Below are positions 60,991 to 64,000 of a stretch of DNA of 64,000 nucleotides, piece after piece (position 1 is the first letter of the stretch; each line of letters opens with the position of its first letter). The DNA lies in the NCBI GenBank assembly GCA_023391835.1, contig JAEWAE010000005.1, positions 1 to 64,000 of the forward strand, written 5' to 3'. Both the position numbers and the translations under genes were made by a program. Under the pieces are notes generated by a model. That model saw nothing but the letters and a program-made list of their open reading frames with translations, was not told the origin of the DNA and made no database searches. This DNA is from Bacillota bacterium (lineage in GTDB: Bacteria > Bacillota > Clostridia > Oscillospirales > Ethanoligenentaceae).

Positions 60991-60997
60991 CCGATAT
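60971..60997 (+). promoter_or_regulatory. Sigma-28 promoter of the flagellin gene
   Basis: TAAA (60971-60974) is separated by exactly 15 bases from TCCGATAT (60990-60997). The match to SigD consensus is strong. It gives a leader of about 95 bases before the flagellin ATG, with several GGA motifs that could bind CsrA. Confidence 0.9.
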
Positions 60998-61097
60998 ACT
61001 AGGTGTCCGAAGAAAAAGCCAAAGGGAGCCCCTAAGAGGCGCCCGGCGGGCGGGGGAGAATGGATTTTCCCCCATCAAAATCAGGGAGGAATACAGC

Positions 61098-62261
61098 ATG
61101 GTCATCAACCACAATATCAGCGCGCTCAACACATACAACAAGCTGAGCGCCAACGAGAACGCGGCGTCCGCGTCCCTCGAAAAACTGTCCAGCGGTCTGC
61201 GCATCAGCAAAGCCGCCGACGATGCGGCGGGTCTTGCGATCAGCCAGAAAATGCAGGCGCAGATCAACAGCCTTGACCAGGCCTCCAGCAACGCGCAGGA
61301 CGGCATCTCGCTTATCCAGACCGCTGAAGGCGGCATGAGCCAGATCCAGTCGATTATGCAGCGCATGAACGAGCTGGCTACCGAGTCGGCCAACGGCACG
61401 CAGGATGGCGACAACCAGACGGACCGCAATTCTCTTGACACTGAGTTCCAGTCTCTTTCCAAGGAAATCGACCGGATCGCCAACTCCACCCAGTTTAACG
61501 GCATGGATCTGCTCAACGGCAACTTGGGCGGCACTCTGGATTCGGCGACTGCCAACAGCTCGCTCCTCGGTGTGGGTGCTGTGAGAGACGTGCAGATCAA
61601 CGGGCTGGCCGAAGCTGCCGCCGATACTTGGACTGTCTCGGCAGATGGCAAAAAGATTACTAACGGCGACTCCAGTGTGACGTTGTCGCTGACCAGCAAC
61701 GGCGGCTCTCTGCCGGCCGACGGCGCGGCGAGTACGCTTGTGTATTCCGATGCGGCTGGCCGCAGCGTCAAACTGACGGTCAACGACGCATATGCAGTTG
61801 CCGGAATTGAAAACAAGACGCTGAAAGTCAACGCTGCGAGCAACAGCATCGACCTGCAGGTCGGCGCCAACAATACGGCCAACGACCGGGAATCAATTTC
61901 CATCGGGGATATGCGTATTTCCGGCGGTACGAATGCGAGCCTGAAGGCTCTGGCGGGCATCGACATTAAGACGCAGGCCAATGCGGAGTCGGCGCTTGAT
62001 ACGGTGAAGAATGCAGTCAACAGCGTTTCTTCCCAGCGCGCTCAGCTCGGCGCCTATCAGAACCGCCTCAACTACACCATCAGCAATCTGAGCACCGAGA
62101 GCCAGAACCTCCAGTCGGCTTCCAGCCAGATCACCGACGTGGATATGGCCAAGGAAATGACCGAATACACCAAGAACAACATCCTCACCCAGGCGGCCAA
62201 CGCTATGCTCGCGCAGGCGAATCAGCTGCCCCAGTCGGTCCTTTCACTGCTCAAATCGTAA
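61098..62261 (+). CDS. fliC: Flagellin
   Basis: A 387-residue filament protein. The N-terminal D0/D1 region is MVINHNISALNTYNKLSANE, then SSGLRISKAADDAAGLAISQ and QAQINSLDQASSNAQDGISL. The C-terminal D0/D1 region is TISNLSTESQNLQSASSQI, then DVDMAKEMTEYTKNNILTQA and ANQLPQSVLSLL. The central segment (about 170-300) is variable. AGGGAGGA precedes the ATG. It is controlled by sigma-28 and probably by CsrA and FliW. Confidence 0.97.
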   Translation: MVINHNISALNTYNKLSANENAASASLEKLSSGLRISKAADDAAGLAISQKMQAQINSLDQASSNAQDGISLIQTAEGGMSQIQSIMQRMNELATESANGTQDGDNQTDRNSLDTEFQSLSKEIDRIANSTQFNGMDLLNGNLGGTLDSATANSSLLGVGAVRDVQINGLAEAAADTWTVSADGKKITNGDSSVTLSLTSNGGSLPADGAASTLVYSDAAGRSVKLTVNDAYAVAGIENKTLKVNAASNSIDLQVGANNTANDRESISIGDMRISGGTNASLKALAGIDIKTQANAESALDTVKNAVNSVSSQRAQLGAYQNRLNYTISNLSTESQNLQSASSQITDVDMAKEMTEYTKNNILTQAANAMLAQANQLPQSVLSLLKS

Positions 62262-62284
62262 GTTTTCGGCTTTTCTTCGCGACG

Positions 62285-62311
62285 AAGGCGGGGCGTTTGC
62301 CCCGCCTTTTT
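62285..62311 (+). terminator. Terminator of the flagellin gene
   Basis: AAGGCGGGGC pairs with GCCCCGCCTT around a 4-base loop, followed by TTTTT. It ends the monocistronic flagellin transcript. Confidence 0.9.
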
Positions 62312-62442
62312 GTGATGCCGACGACCGGCCGGAAACATTTTACAGTGAGCGGCCCCGCTGCGAAAACGGCCGCTGCGCGGGGAGTGCTGCGCCTGTTTTG
62401 GCGCCGCGGGCGCAATATTTCGCTCCCCGGCTCGCCCACGGC

Positions 62443-62469
62443 TAAAGAATCGCCCCGCGTAGCCGATAC
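62443..62469 (+). promoter_or_regulatory. Sigma-28 promoter of fliD
   Basis: TAAA (62443-62446), exactly 15 bases, and GCCGATAC (62462-62469) give a close SigD-type match. It lies about 49 bases before the fliD start. The interval 62312-62517 shows no other feature. Confidence 0.92.
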
Positions 62470-62517
62470 TGAATACGGATGCAAAACCACGGGAAAACCG
62501 GGAAAGGGGCGGCGGGC

Positions 62518-64000
62518 ATGTCCACCACCACGAGTTCAACTTCTTCCACCTCGTCGACTTCCAGCACCAGCGGTGAGTATTCCAACGGCCGCTACTGGGG
62601 GCTTGCCTCCGGGCTGGATGTCGACACCATCGTCACCGGCCTGGTCGCCGACAAACAGACTCAGATCGACAAGGCCAACCAGCAGAAGCAGACGCTGGAA
62701 TGGCAGCAGACGGCTTATCAGACGCTCATCAGTGCGTTCAACGCCTTCCAGAGCGCCTATCTGAGCACCACCGGCTCGTCGAGCATTTTGGGCGACAGCA
62801 CCTATGCGGTCTATCAGGCCGTCAGCGGCAATTCCGCCATTTCGGTGCAGACCAGCGGTCAGACCACCGGGTCATCACACACCATTTCCGTGACCCAGAG
62901 CGCCATGGCGGGCTCCATCGCCGGCAAAGCGCTGAGCACGCCTATCACGGGCACGATTATCGGCAGTGGCAGCACCTGGGGCAGCAATCTGGCGGGCACC
63001 AGTTTCACGGTCAATGTGGACGGTGTGAGCAAGACCATCTCCATCACCCAGCAGGATATCGACGACAACGGTTCGAGCGCGGCTTCGGTCGCCTCCATGA
63101 TACAGAATAAGATCAACACCGCTCTGGGCATCGACAAAGTCAGCGTCACGGCGTCGGCTGACGGCAGCTTCACCATGGATTCCGCCGCCGCGTATACATC
63201 CTCTATCAGTCTGACGGCGGGCACGTCGTCCGATTCCCTCGTGGCGCTGGGGCTGTCGACCGGCGCGAGCAACCGCCTGAGCCTTGGCAGCACGCTGCAG
63301 TCGGCGTTCGGCTACTCGGGCGGCACAATCACGGTCAACGGCGTGCAGGTGATGCTCGACGGCAGCGACACCGTCTCCCAGGCTTTCAGCAAAATCAATA
63401 CCTCCGGCGCAGGGGTCAAAGTCAGCTATTCGTCGGTGACCAATTCCATCACGATGGCCGCCACCACGACCGGTGCTTCCACGACCATTTCCACCGGCAC
63501 CGACAGCGGCAGCACTTTGTTTTTCAACGCGCTTTTCGGCGGTAGCGGCACGGCGACGAGTGGGCAGGATGCCATTTTCACCCTTGACGGGGTTTCTATG
63601 ACCCGCAGCACCAACAGCTTCACCATCGGCGGGCTCAATTACACCATCAACGCTTCGGTCAGCAAAGGCGATTCCTCCACTTATCAGTCGGCCAATATCA
63701 CCCTCACGCAGGATGTCAGCTCCGCCGTCAAAGGCATCACGGATTTTGTCAATGCCTATAATTCGCTGCTTGCCACGGTCAACGCCCAGCTCAGTCAGAA
63801 GCCGGATTCCAACTACCAGCCGCTGACCGACACTCAGAAGTCGAGCATGAGCGACGACGACATCACCAAGTGGAATGAAAAGGCCCAGGAAGGGCTGCTG
63901 TATAACGATTCCACCTTGAGCGGTATCCTCACGACCATGCGGAATATGATGTACCAGCCGGTGACCACTTCCGACGGCAGCACGTTGGCGCTTTACCAGA
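62518..64000 (+). CDS. fliD: Flagellar filament cap protein FliD (HAP2), partial
   Basis: About 494 codons run open to the right edge, so the C-terminus is missing. The N-terminal Ser/Thr-rich leader is followed by YWGLASGLDVDTIVTGLVAD, the FliD N-terminal motif, then LISAFNAFQSAYLSTTGSSS. Repeated beta-rich segments with VTQSAMAGSIAGKAL follow. Near the edge come ITDFVNAYNSLLATVNAQLS and DDDITKWNEKAQEGLLYNDS. The start at 62518 follows GGAAAGGGGCGG. Confidence 0.94.
   Translation, partial: MSTTTSSTSSTSSTSSTSGEYSNGRYWGLASGLDVDTIVTGLVADKQTQIDKANQQKQTLEWQQTAYQTLISAFNAFQSAYLSTTGSSSILGDSTYAVYQAVSGNSAISVQTSGQTTGSSHTISVTQSAMAGSIAGKALSTPITGTIIGSGSTWGSNLAGTSFTVNVDGVSKTISITQQDIDDNGSSAASVASMIQNKINTALGIDKVSVTASADGSFTMDSAAAYTSSISLTAGTSSDSLVALGLSTGASNRLSLGSTLQSAFGYSGGTITVNGVQVMLDGSDTVSQAFSKINTSGAGVKVSYSSVTNSITMAATTTGASTTISTGTDSGSTLFFNALFGGSGTATSGQDAIFTLDGVSMTRSTNSFTIGGLNYTINASVSKGDSSTYQSANITLTQDVSSAVKGITDFVNAYNSLLATVNAQLSQKPDSNYQPLTDTQKSSMSDDDITKWNEKAQEGLLYNDSTLSGILTTMRNMMYQPVTTSDGSTLALYQ

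Noticed and set aside
1..64000. CRISPR arrays, prophage, transposase or toxin-antitoxin genes
   Set aside because: No direct-repeat array, integrase, transposase or toxin-like pair could be seen by reading; none is claimed.

Overview
The window reads as the chromosome of a GC-rich, motile, probably spore-forming Gram-positive bacterium of the Clostridia, most likely near the Oscillospirales (Ruminococcaceae-like). The evidence is a ypeB-type spore germination gene, an alaS / HIT / phosphoribosyltransferase / comEC / holA / rnmV-like housekeeping block, Firmicutes-type cis-regulatory RNAs (T-box, fluoride, cobalamin and c-di-GMP-I motifs), an NPKTG sortase substrate, and a single large flagellar operon in Firmicutes order (fliY, flbD, DUF6470, fliW, csrA, flagellin). 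The taxonomic placement is inferred from gene content, not from a search.

Positions 1-34,700 are mixed metabolic and housekeeping DNA. A fluoride exporter (fluC) lies behind a fluoride riboswitch. A sugar ABC importer (two permeases and a lipoprotein, without an ATPase) faces an L-fucose isomerase, a large GH106-like glycoside hydrolase and a divergent AraC regulator, and together these look like a deoxyhexose or plant-glycan utilisation locus. Next come a cobalamin-riboswitch-controlled, wall-anchored protein resembling intrinsic factor, L-lactate dehydrogenase, a metallophosphoesterase, ypeB and two membrane proteins. The alaS to rnmV block follows, with comEC broken by one in-frame TAG. 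After it are a kinase-like P-loop protein, a YyaL-type thioredoxin-domain protein, a DUF4317 protein, an MFS/TetR pair, and a trans-sulfuration enzyme behind a T-box leader. A tRNA-Pro(TGG) marks the boundary.

From 34,930 to the right edge the window is one flagellar regulon on the plus strand. A c-di-GMP-I riboswitch with terminator precedes flgB-flgC-fliE-fliF-fliG-(two tandem fliH-like genes)-fliI-fliJ-fliK-flgD-flgE-flbD-fliM-fliY-cheY-fliO-fliP-fliQ-fliR-flhB-flhA-fliA and two rod/hook genes. The product of fliA, sigma-28, has three near-perfect promoters downstream (TAAA-N15-[G/T]CCGATA) in front of flgM, flagellin and fliD. The flgM transcript also carries flgN, flgK, flgL, a DUF6470 gene, fliW and csrA, so the FlgM/sigma-28 and FliW/CsrA/flagellin checkpoints sit together. 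motA, motB, fliL, flhF and flhG are absent from the positions where they often occur.

The most interesting items are: the riboswitch-controlled, sortase-anchored intrinsic-factor-like B12 candidate; c-di-GMP riboswitch control of the whole early flagellar operon; the duplicated or split fliH; the three sigma-28 promoters, one of them built into the csrA terminator hairpin; and the comEC nonsense codon.
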